This document shows positions 1 to 6,230 of a stretch of DNA of 6,230 nt, piece by piece. Positions within the stretch are counted from its first letter, which is position 1. Each line of letters opens with the position of its first letter. A program made the position numbers and the translations under genes. This stretch comes from Rhodospirillales bacterium (lineage in GTDB: Bacteria > Pseudomonadota > Gammaproteobacteria > Steroidobacterales > Rariloculaceae). The stretch covers positions 1 to 6,230 of the forward strand of contig JAHEEO010000186.1 of the NCBI GenBank assembly GCA_024640665.1. Reading direction: 5' to 3'. The notes below the pieces were generated by a model. The model was not told the origin of the DNA and ran no database searches. It saw only the letters and a program-made list of their open reading frames with translations.

Positions 1-19
1 TACTTAAAGTAAAACAGCA

Positions 20-958
20 ATGCCGAGACCAATCATGAGCGAATTCCAATCCATGACATCCATCGATGGCCTAATTCAACCGACGGCCACCGCAGCCGTG
101 CCAGTTATGGATAGAGGATTTCTGTATGGCGATTCCATCTACGAAGTATTTCGCACTTATGATGGCGTGCCGCTGTTTTATGAGGAGCATTGGAAGAGAT
201 TTGAAAATTCCGCCGATCTTATTCATCTTCGTTTGCAGTATTCGATGGAAGATATCGGAGCGGAAGTAAAGCGTACGGTAAAGGCGAGCGGCGCAGTTGA
301 GGCTAAACGCGATGTTTATGTGCGGTACGTTGTTACGCGTGGCGAAGGCGCATTGGGATTGCTTCCCGATGCGAAAGCGAATCAGCGTCTAATCGTAATT
401 GTCATGGCCGTTCCAGAATGGGATCAGGTGTTTTATTTCAGCGGCGTAAGTCTTGCGATTTCTCGCACACGCCGCAATGAGCCGCATACGCTCGACCCAA
501 ATATTAAGGGCGGCAATTACCTAAATAACGTGATGGGTGTCATTGAGGCGCGTGAACAAGGGGCGGACGACAGTCTAATGCTGGACTCGGCTGATTTGAT
601 TACTGAGGCTTCAAACAGCAACGTGTTTTTTGTTCGTAACAACGAAGTGCTGACGCCTTCACAGGTTTCGGCCAACTTGAAAGGCATCACCAAAGAGTCC
701 GTGCGACAGATCTGCGCGGCCGGCGGCATACCCTATCGCGAAGCAGAGCTGACGCTGGATGATTTGCTCGCGGCGGACGAGTGCTTTATTACCAGCGCGA
801 CGCGCGAGATCATGCCCGTGCGCAAAGTGCTGCTGGGAGACGGTCGTAGTCGTGATTTCCCGGCCGGCGGGGGGCCGCAGACGCGCACTATGGCAGGCCT
901 CTACAAGCAGTTTGTCCGCGACTATGTAGAAAATCATCAACACTATTCAATGTACTGA
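20..958 (+). CDS. PLP-dependent class IV aminotransferase (branched-chain / D-amino-acid aminotransferase-like)
   Basis: This is a cytoplasmic fold-type IV pyridoxal-phosphate enzyme that moves an amino group between an amino acid and a 2-oxo acid. Counting from the ATG at 20, the motif DRGFLYGD is at residues 31-38, an Arg in HWKRFENSA near residue 60 fits the cofactor phosphate contact, Lys163 in NIKGGNYLNN is the expected Schiff-base lysine, and Glu196 in TEASNSNVF matches the residue that binds the pyridine nitrogen. FITSATREIMPV (about 257-268) is the usual C-terminal motif. At 312 residues the length fits the family. The substrate cannot be set: the TSATREIMPV motif resembles D-amino-acid and aminodeoxychorismate-lyase-type members as much as IlvE. 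The start is uncertain. ATGs at 20, 35 and 53 are in frame and none has a strong ribosome site; conserved sequence begins near residue 15, so 35 or 53 may be the true start. It ends 51 bases before the tRNA gene. Confidence 0.93.
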   Translation: MPRPIMSEFQSMTSIDGLIQPTATAAVPVMDRGFLYGDSIYEVFRTYDGVPLFYEEHWKRFENSADLIHLRLQYSMEDIGAEVKRTVKASGAVEAKRDVYVRYVVTRGEGALGLLPDAKANQRLIVIVMAVPEWDQVFYFSGVSLAISRTRRNEPHTLDPNIKGGNYLNNVMGVIEAREQGADDSLMLDSADLITEASNSNVFFVRNNEVLTPSQVSANLKGITKESVRQICAAGGIPYREAELTLDDLLAADECFITSATREIMPVRKVLLGDGRSRDFPAGGGPQTRTMAGLYKQFVRDYVENHQHYSMY

Positions 959-975
959 TGGCATTGCGTTAGAAT
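946..975 (+). promoter_or_regulatory. Candidate sigma-70 promoter for the tRNA-Arg gene
   Basis: A -10-like TAGAAT at 970-975 (5 of 6 consensus bases) lies 18 bases after a weak -35-like TTCAAT at 946-951, which sits inside the last codons of the aminotransferase gene. The bases just after the -10 (ACGCTCCGC) are GC-rich, like the discriminator found in stringently controlled stable-RNA promoters. Transcription would start near 982, giving a leader of about 28 bases. This is inferred from sequence matches only. Confidence 0.5.
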
Positions 976-1009
976 ACGCTCCGCAATTCTGTTTGCGACC
1001 AGTTATCGA

Positions 1010-1086
1010 GCGCCCGTAGTTCAGCTGGATAGAACGCCGGCCTACGAAGCCGGAGGTCGGGAGTTCGAATCTCTCCGGGCGCGCCA
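1010..1086 (+). tRNA. tRNA-Arg, anticodon ACG
   Basis: A complete 77-base cloverleaf with encoded CCA. The acceptor stem GCGCCCG (1010-1016) pairs with CGGGCGC (1076-1082), followed by discriminator G1083 and CCA at 1084-1086. The anticodon stem CCGGC (1037-1041) pairs with GCCGG (1049-1053) around the loop CTACGAA, so the anticodon is ACG at 1044-1046. The T stem GGGAG/CTCTC (one G-U pair) encloses TTCGAAT. In bacteria A34 of this tRNA is normally changed to inosine by TadA, so one tRNA reads CGU, CGC and CGA. It stands alone, not in an array, with its own candidate promoter and terminator. No attachment-site copy of its 3' end is present elsewhere in the window. Confidence 0.98.
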
Positions 1087-1097
1087 ATTAAAGCAAG

Positions 1098-1128
1098 GGC
1101 TTGCCGATTTCGGTCAGCCTTTTTTTTT
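1098..1128 (+). terminator. Intrinsic terminator of tRNA-Arg
   Basis: GGCT at 1098-1101 pairs with AGCC at 1116-1119, and CCGA/TCGG forms the inner stem (1104-1107 with 1110-1113) around a two-base TT loop. One mismatch and one G-U pair separate the two helices. Nine T residues (1120-1128) follow directly. The stem starts 11 bases after the CCA end, as expected for a tRNA transcript terminator. Confidence 0.88.
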
Positions 1129-1213
1129 GCGCGGCGCAGCCGCCGTCTGGATAACGCCAGATGACCAGCGCCAATGCCTATCAGCCGCTCCGGCAAGACA
1201 ATTAATCGGTTTT

Positions 1214-1228
1214 ATAGGATATTACTAT
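1214..1228 (+). promoter_or_regulatory. OxyR-like half site upstream of katG
   Basis: The sequence has ATAG (1214-1217), seven bases, then CTAT (1225-1228). This matches the outer bases of one half of the OxyR operator, ATAG-N7-CTAT. The second half expected 7 bases up- or downstream is poor (at best 2 of 4 outer bases in each quartet), and the inner T and A of the half-site consensus are not matched. It lies 82 bases before the katG start and just upstream of the candidate -35, the usual place for an OxyR activator site. OxyR control of katG is well established in other proteobacteria; here it is inferred. Confidence 0.5.
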
Positions 1229-1240
1229 CGAATCTTTCCA

Positions 1241-1269
1241 TGGATTAGATGCGGCGCATGCGGTTTAAT
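1241..1269 (+). promoter_or_regulatory. Candidate katG promoter with weak -35
   Basis: TTTAAT at 1264-1269 matches five of six -10 bases. Seventeen bases upstream is only TGGATT (1241-1246), a poor -35, which would suit an activator-dependent promoter next to the OxyR-like site. Transcription would begin near 1276, giving a leader of about 34 bases. The spacer holds a perfect palindrome ATGCG-G-CGCAT at 1249-1259, and ATGCGG recurs at 1258-1263; this could be a second regulator's site or chance. The katG ribosome site AGGAAG (1298-1303) is 6 bases before the ATG. Confidence 0.38.
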
Positions 1270-1288
1270 GTGCGGTAACAGTAATTAG

Positions 1289-3532
<2,244 letters not shown>

Positions 3533-3543
3533 TCCTGCCGTCT

Positions 3544-3632
3544 CGGCCCCGAAATGAGCGTGAAGCGCTCTCGGGAACAAGGTAAATTCGAACGGCGGCG
3601 TTGGTTACGCCGCCGTTCTGACCTTGGGGCCG
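3544..3632 (+). repeat. Nested inverted repeats forming a branched structure after katG
   Basis: Three sets of complementary arms are nested. The outer arms are CGGCCCC (3544-3550) and GGGGCCG (3626-3632). Inside is a hairpin GAGCG/CGCTC (3556-3560 with 3566-3570), with a possible CCCGA/TCGGG extension that would compete with the outer stem. Next is a strong 11-bp perfect hairpin (3590-3600 with 3608-3618, loop TTGGTTA), extended by CAAGGT/ACCTTG (3578-3583 with 3621-3626) across an internal loop. No T run follows, so it is not a classical intrinsic terminator. It begins 12 bases after the katG stop and may protect the mRNA 3' end or act in Rho-dependent ending; both are inference. Confidence 0.65.
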
Positions 3633-3786
3633 CTCGCCCTTGAAGCGTCCGGCAGTTTGAGGCTCGGCGCGGGCTCGATTTATTCAGAGGGTCTCTAATA
3701 GGGGCCTTTTTCGCTTAGTTGCGCCGCTTATCATCCGCTTTCTCGGCGCCGATGATGCTGGACAACTGTCGAATTCATCACGCTTT

Positions 3787-3826
3787 GTCCCGGTGAAGCG
3801 GCTTAACCTGTGAGGGGTTAAGGGAC
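3787..3826 (+). promoter_or_regulatory. Structured leader before the GGDEF gene
   Basis: CTTAACC (3802-3808) pairs perfectly with GGTTAAG (3816-3822) around TGTGAGG. Outside it GTCCC (3787-3791) can pair with GGGAC (3822-3826), sharing G3822, with an unpaired 10-base bulge on the left side. The purine-rich GGGA that could serve as ribosome site is inside this structure and 16 bases from the ATG at 3842, which is too far for a normal site. Alternatively TTAACC (3803-3808) and TAGCAT (3828-3833), 19 bases apart, could be a promoter giving a nearly leaderless mRNA. It does not match the c-di-GMP riboswitch pattern that I know. Confidence 0.4.
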
Positions 3827-3841
3827 TTAGCATACTTTCGC

Positions 3842-4897
3842 ATGCCTTCGAATTCGTCTGACACGAAGCTATCTCGTACGATTGCCAGCACTGTTACGCT
3901 GCAACTGGCCAAGATACACACGTCTGACTACTTCTATACCCCGATAGAAGAGCGGTTCGAGCGGATTACGCGAATTGCCAGAAGCGCGCTGCGCACGCCA
4001 GTTGCTGCAATTAGCATCCTGAAGCCGGATAGCCAGTGGTTTAAGTCCATTTCTGGCTGGTCGGTAGGCCAGTTGCCGACCGATAAGAGTCTATGTACAT
4101 GGACGATCGAGTCCAACCAGCTCACTATCGTGCCGGACACGTTGGCTGATGAGCGCTTCACAAGTCATCCGCTGGTAGTAGCGGCACCCAAATTTCGGTT
4201 TTATGCCGGCCATCCGCTTAAAGACAGCATGGGCGTTACGATCGGAACGTTTTGTGTGATGGATATCAAGCCGCGCGCAGTGTCGGAACGTGAACAGCAA
4301 CTCATTCGCGATTTGTCGATGCTGGCTCAGATGGAATTGGAGACAGATCGGTTGGCCGATGCCCAAAGGGAATTTGTCAGCAAGTTGAGTGTCGCCCGAC
4401 GAGAAGCCATGGTCGATCCGCTAACACGCCTTTGGAATCGCCGCGGAACGACGATTTTTCTGCGCAACGCGATTCGGCGCGCTGACGATGAGTTAAAGCC
4501 GTTAGCGATCGGTATTGTGGATATCGATAATTTCAAGCGCATTAACGATCTTCATGGGCATCCCATTGGTGATGAAGCGCTTCGCAAGGCGGCACAAATT
4601 CTCACATCTACGCTGCGTCATGATGACATCGTTGGTAGATACGGTGGCGATGAGTTTTTGGTTCTATTGCCAAACACGAATGCTGCAGAATCGTCAGAAA
4701 TCATGAATCGCGTTAGAGAGACCATGTTCGAAGAAGCTATTCGCACGCGTAACGGGCCCGTGCGGATGACGGCAAGCGTTGGTTGCATCGTGCGTGAGCC
4801 AGGCGAATCCGTGTCCGAAGACGAACTGGTCAGCGCCGCAGACGCAGAGCTGTCGATATCCAAATCGGCAGGCAGAAACCGCGTCCGGATCGCTTAG
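3842..4897 (+). CDS. GAF-GGDEF diguanylate cyclase
   Basis: A soluble sensor-effector that should make cyclic di-GMP from two GTP. Residues about 35-170 form a GAF domain (TPVAAISIL, FYAGHPLKDSMGVTIGTFCVMD), the likely ligand- or redox-sensing part. A helical linker (about 160-190) leads to the GGDEF domain, which opens with DPLTRLWNRRG. The active site is intact: GGDEF at 268-272 and a metal-binding Asp227 in IVDIDNFK. An RxxD inhibitory site (R259-HD-D262) lies exactly five residues before GGDEF, so product inhibition is expected. There are no membrane segments and no EAL domain. Near the C-terminus the usual ADxALYxAK motif reads ADAELSISK, with Ser338 in place of Tyr. No other in-frame ATG or GTG lies between the upstream stop at 3794 and the chosen start, but the ribosome site is weak. 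It faces the CPXCG gene across 21 bases. The signal sensed is unknown. Confidence 0.95.
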   Translation: MPSNSSDTKLSRTIASTVTLQLAKIHTSDYFYTPIEERFERITRIARSALRTPVAAISILKPDSQWFKSISGWSVGQLPTDKSLCTWTIESNQLTIVPDTLADERFTSHPLVVAAPKFRFYAGHPLKDSMGVTIGTFCVMDIKPRAVSEREQQLIRDLSMLAQMELETDRLADAQREFVSKLSVARREAMVDPLTRLWNRRGTTIFLRNAIRRADDELKPLAIGIVDIDNFKRINDLHGHPIGDEALRKAAQILTSTLRHDDIVGRYGGDEFLVLLPNTNAAESSEIMNRVRETMFEEAIRTRNGPVRMTASVGCIVREPGESVSEDELVSAADAELSISKSAGRNRVRIA

Positions 4898-4930
4898 AAA
4901 ACGCCGGGCGGACTTACGTCATTCGTTTTC
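4897..4930. terminator. Possible two-way terminator between convergent genes
   Basis: GAAAACG (4897-4903) is perfectly complementary to CGTTTTC (4924-4930), with a 20-base interval that can itself form GAC-TTAC-GTC (4911-4920). The A-rich and T-rich arms give a T tract on each strand, and the element straddles both stop codons of the convergent GGDEF and CPXCG genes. The loop is long and the T tract is only four bases, so the call is weak. Confidence 0.35.
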
Positions 4931-5110
4931 GTGCGTAACGGACACCGAGACAGTTCCGTCCAAATCGACAGTTACGTTGAAGTTGATTGGTCTGCAGCAT
5001 ACTTGGCAGTCTTCGATATAAGCTTGCTGCGAGACTGAGCAGTCCAACAAAGCTTCGAATGACTCGCCGCAGTATGGGCACTCAACCCGTGAAACTTCGA
5101 GTTCTTGCAT
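4919..5110 (-). CDS. CPXCG-motif small zinc-ribbon-like protein
   Basis: A 63-residue protein of the cysteine-rich CPXCG family, which is widespread in proteobacteria and has no settled function. It has CPYCG (C11 and C14) and CQVCC (C35, C38, C39), with the typical intervening QAYIEDCQVCCRPI segment; C24 is an extra cysteine. C11, C14, C35 and C38 are the likely zinc ligands of a ribbon. The tail (NVTVDLDGTVSVSVTHENE) looks like a beta strand pair and ends acidic. The start ATG at 5110 gives the usual family length, but no good ribosome site is seen. It lies 41 bases after the parA-like stop on the same strand with no terminator visible between, so the two may be co-transcribed. That operon is inference. 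Confidence 0.88.
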   Translation of the reverse strand: MQELEVSRVECPYCGESFEALLDCSVSQQAYIEDCQVCCRPINFNVTVDLDGTVSVSVTHENE

Positions 5111-5151
5111 TCAACCAACCATTCAGCGGAGCTAACTCAACGCCATTTAAC

Positions 5152-5925
5152 TTACGAATTCGGTTGCCCCCTCGTAGGGCGCTCAAAAGTCTCGTCGCTT
5201 TCGTAATGGCTGAAAGCTGGATGCCTGGCATCCATCGTAATCGATGGCGATTCCCGCCGATCGAGCCACGCGAGGATGGCTTTCCAACAGAGGATATCAT
5301 CGCGAACCATATAGGCGGGGAGTTCGCATACGCCCATACCTAAACCTGCAGCCGTTACATAGTTTTGGCTATCGCGCAGGACCGAGATTATGGGTATCTC
5401 CAAACTGGTGAGGAACCGCATGAGCATCTTGAAGCTTCTGGTTTGTGCGTTGACGCGGTTTGCGATTATCGCAACTTTGCGCTCTCGGCGGTCCAGCTGG
5501 ACATCGAGCAGTAGTTCGCCGATGAGTTGCGCGGCCGCATGAACATCGATTGATGACGGCGCAATGGGGATCAAAATACGGTCAGCGAAGTGCGTGTACG
5601 AGTAAAGGTTTTCTGCTGGAATCGCAGCCGGTAGATCGAATATCAAAGTCCGTGAATCTGCTGGAACATGCTGTGTAGATGCCAGAAAGCTTGCAGGCGC
5701 CTCATCCGCTGCGGGAATGCCGTGTATACGGGGGCGCGTTGGCGCTCGCTTATTTAGCCAGCGCAAACAAAAGCCCTGCGGGTCGCAATCAATTAACGTG
5801 GGCGGTGGACTACGCAGTGCGTAAATGCTCGCAAGGTTGGTTGCGATCGTAGTTTTACCGGAGCCGCCCTTTGGATTCAGAATAACGATCTTATTCAGAT
5901 CATCTATGCCTTTCGGTCTCATCAT
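5152..5925 (-). CDS. Orphan ParA/MinD-family ATPase
   Basis: A 257-residue P-loop ATPase of the ParA/MinD/Soj family, which uses ATP-driven dimerisation and surface binding to position DNA or protein cargo. The deviant Walker A motif KGGSGKTT is at residues 19-26, with signature Lys19 and Lys24. LIDCDPQG supplies Asp46 and Asp48, IFDLPAA (Asp97) is the Walker B region, and NRVNA (156-160) fits the adenine-contact segment. There is no N-terminal helix-turn-helix domain, so it resembles short chromosomal or cargo-positioning ParAs rather than large plasmid partition proteins. No parB partner follows; the next gene is CPXCG. The start is supported by GGGAGG (5933-5938) 7 bases upstream; a second ATG follows directly (MM), so 5922 is also possible. 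The C-terminal about 30 residues are hydrophilic and probably flexible. Cargo is unknown. Confidence 0.93.
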   Translation of the reverse strand: MMRPKGIDDLNKIVILNPKGGSGKTTIATNLASIYALRSPPPTLIDCDPQGFCLRWLNKRAPTRPRIHGIPAADEAPASFLASTQHVPADSRTLIFDLPAAIPAENLYSYTHFADRILIPIAPSSIDVHAAAQLIGELLLDVQLDRRERKVAIIANRVNAQTRSFKMLMRFLTSLEIPIISVLRDSQNYVTAAGLGMGVCELPAYMVRDDILCWKAILAWLDRRESPSITMDARHPAFSHYESDETFERPTRGQPNS

Positions 5926-5932
5926 CGGTGCG

Positions 5933-5938
5933 CCTCCC
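5933..5938 (-). promoter_or_regulatory. Strong ribosome binding site of the parA-like gene
   Basis: Read on the - strand this is GGGAGG, followed by 7 bases and ATG. It is among the best ribosome sites in the window and fixes the start at 5925, or the adjacent ATG at 5922. Confidence 0.75.
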
Positions 5939-6026
5939 GGGGATTCCCATATTGGCGACGAATAACGAAAAACAGACGACAGCTGGAGCCTAGCTCAGAA
6001 ACCAATAAAGCACAAGATGTAGTGCT

Positions 6027-6056
6027 AATCTAGAAAATACTAGCCAGTTTTATCAA
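6027..6056 (-). promoter_or_regulatory. Candidate promoter for parA-CPXCG
   Basis: On the - strand TTGATA (6056-6051, five of six -35 bases) is followed after 18 bases by TAGATT (6032-6027, four of six -10 bases). Transcription would begin near 6020 and give a leader of about 95 bases. Two CTAG tetramers fall in or beside the -10 and spacer (6030 and 6040), and a hairpin AGCAC/GTGCT (6009-6013 with 6022-6026) lies near the predicted start. Inferred from sequence only. Confidence 0.35.
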
Positions 6057-6084
6057 TATCTAGTTGCCAGTACTGTCTTGGCAT

Positions 6085-6108
6085 GCAGGCTGAAGGCATC
6101 AGCCGTGC
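6085..6108. repeat. Perfect hairpin in the parA upstream region
   Basis: GGCTGA (6088-6093) pairs perfectly with TCAGCC (6099-6104) around a five-base loop AGGCA. The stem extends by GCA (6085-6087) with TGC (6106-6108) across a bulged G6105. No T run follows on either strand, so it is not an intrinsic terminator. It lies 9 bases from the stop codon of the right-edge gene on its downstream side and could be a 3'-end structure of that transcript. Confidence 0.45.
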
Positions 6109-6117
6109 GGGGGAGGG

Positions 6118-6138
6118 CTAGCCCGAGACTGAGGCTAG
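6118..6138. repeat. CTAGCC/GGCTAG inverted repeat at the end of the right-edge gene
   Basis: CTAGCC (6118-6123) pairs with GGCTAG (6133-6138), with a 9-base loop. On the + strand TTTT follows (6139-6142), giving a weak terminator-like look. On the - strand no T tract follows, although that is the strand of the nearby genes. It overlaps a 10-bp perfect palindrome GGGCTAGCCC (6115-6124), which itself contains the stop codon of the partial gene. Confidence 0.4.
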
Positions 6139-6230
6139 TTTTCCTGTGTAGCTTTCAATTTTCAGCTCGATGGCGTGGTCCAAGTATGCTATCAGCGACT
6201 CACCGTCGGCAAAAAAGAGCATTTCCTGAG
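6118..6230 (-). CDS. Possible 3' end of an unidentified gene, cut by the window edge
   Basis: On the - strand a frame is open from the right edge for 36 codons and ends at TAG (6120-6118). The visible peptide begins QEMLFFADGESLIAYLDHAI and goes on to end TGKLASVSG. It reads like a real protein end: a hydrophobic strand, then an amphipathic helix, balanced charge, and no runs of Arg or Ser as in shadow frames. The ATG within it has no spaced ribosome site (CAGGAA abuts it), so a start outside the window is more likely. A 36-codon open frame can arise by chance, and I recognise no family. If real, it is in the same direction as parA and 192 bases upstream. Confidence 0.45.
   Translation of the reverse strand, partial: QEMLFFADGESLIAYLDHAIELKIESYTGKLASVSG

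Larger units (their letters stand above)
3533..3841. other. Non-coding gap between katG and the GGDEF gene
   Basis: These 309 bases hold no convincing gene. Visible elements are a nested inverted-repeat structure (3544-3632), a palindrome TCGGCGCCGA (3743-3752), a hairpin ATCATC/GATGAT (3730-3735 with 3751-3756) and a structured leader (3787-3826). A weak terminator-like element may lie at 3686-3711, where AGAGG can pair with CCTTT (one G-U) before a short T run. A poor promoter candidate for the downstream gene is TTGAGG (3657-3662), 16 bases, TTTATT (3679-3684). GGGGCC occurs twice (3626-3631 and 3701-3706), and either copy could pair with GGCCCC at 3545-3550. Confidence 0.6.
5990..6138. 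repeat. Cluster of six CTAG sites upstream of parA
   Basis: CTAG begins at 5990, 6030, 6040, 6060, 6118 and 6135. The first four are separated by 40, 10 and 20 bases, so all fall on one face of the helix. ATCTAG occurs at 6028 and 6058, exactly 30 bases apart. CTAG is under-represented in many proteobacterial genomes, and I spotted only two in the rest of the window (about 2503 and 3116). The last two are paired arms of a hairpin (6118-6138). Function is unknown; a regulator binding array is possible. Confidence 0.5.

Noticed and set aside
1010..1086. tRNA-Arg as an integration site for a mobile element
   Set aside because: There is no integrase, no second copy of the tRNA 3' end and no composition shift; the tRNA is followed by its own terminator and an ordinary chromosomal gene.
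969..1196. A 75-codon - strand open frame across the tRNA-Arg gene and its terminator
   Set aside because: It is the antisense of the tRNA; the stretch GEIRTPDLRLRRPAFYPAEL is the well-known false protein read from the reverse strand of tRNA genes.
3554..3643. A 29-codon + strand frame starting ATGAGCGTG after katG
   Set aside because: It is short, Arg-rich because it reads through the GC-rich hairpin arms, and has no ribosome site; the DNA is better explained by the inverted repeats.
3787..3826. A c-di-GMP riboswitch before the diguanylate cyclase gene
   Set aside because: The region is only about 40 bases, lacks the conserved core of the known c-di-GMP aptamers and has a simple stem layout.
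4987..5343. A 118-codon + strand frame over the CPXCG and parA genes
   Set aside because: It lies antisense to two recognisable proteins and shows no domain of its own.
6061..6142. A + strand small RNA ending at the CTAGCC/GGCTAG hairpin and TTTT
   Set aside because: The T run is only four bases, no good + strand promoter is visible just upstream, and the same bases are better read as the end of a - strand coding frame.

Overview
The window looks like an ordinary chromosomal segment of a proteobacterium, most likely a gammaproteobacterium of moderate GC content. The inference rests on an ACG-anticodon tRNA-Arg with an encoded CCA end, proteobacterial-type promoters, an exported KatG of the KatP-like kind, a GAF-GGDEF protein, a small CPXCG zinc-ribbon protein and an orphan ParA ATPase. 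No insertion sequence, integrase, CRISPR array or phage gene is visible.

Left part (1-1128, + strand): a PLP-dependent class IV aminotransferase (20-958), then a tRNA-Arg(ACG) gene (1010-1086) with its own candidate promoter overlapping the end of the aminotransferase gene and a clear intrinsic terminator (1098-1128).

Middle part (1129-3841): a regulatory gap with an OxyR-like half site, then a full-length catalase-peroxidase (1310-3532) carrying a signal peptide and all the expected haem-site and Met-Tyr-Trp residues. Its only two cysteines lie 21 residues apart in one loop. The 309-base gap after it has no convincing gene but holds a nested set of inverted repeats (3544-3632) and a second hairpin just before the next gene.

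Right part (3842-6230): a GAF-GGDEF diguanylate cyclase (+ strand) converges on two - strand genes, a parA-like ATPase (5925 down to 5152) followed by a 63-residue CPXCG protein (5110 down to 4919). A short inverted repeat at the convergence point may serve as a two-way terminator. Upstream of parA is a 192-base non-coding stretch rich in CTAG tetramers, four of them spaced in multiples of exactly 10 bp, overlapping a candidate promoter. The right edge holds the last 36 codons of another possible - strand gene.

The genes do not form one pathway. The plausible functional units are the hydrogen-peroxide-responsive katG with its control region, the c-di-GMP synthase as a single gene, and parA-CPXCG as a possible two-gene operon. 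I found no clear undescribed system. The points most worth a second look are the phased CTAG sites before parA, the parA-CPXCG pairing, and the structured RNA region after katG.
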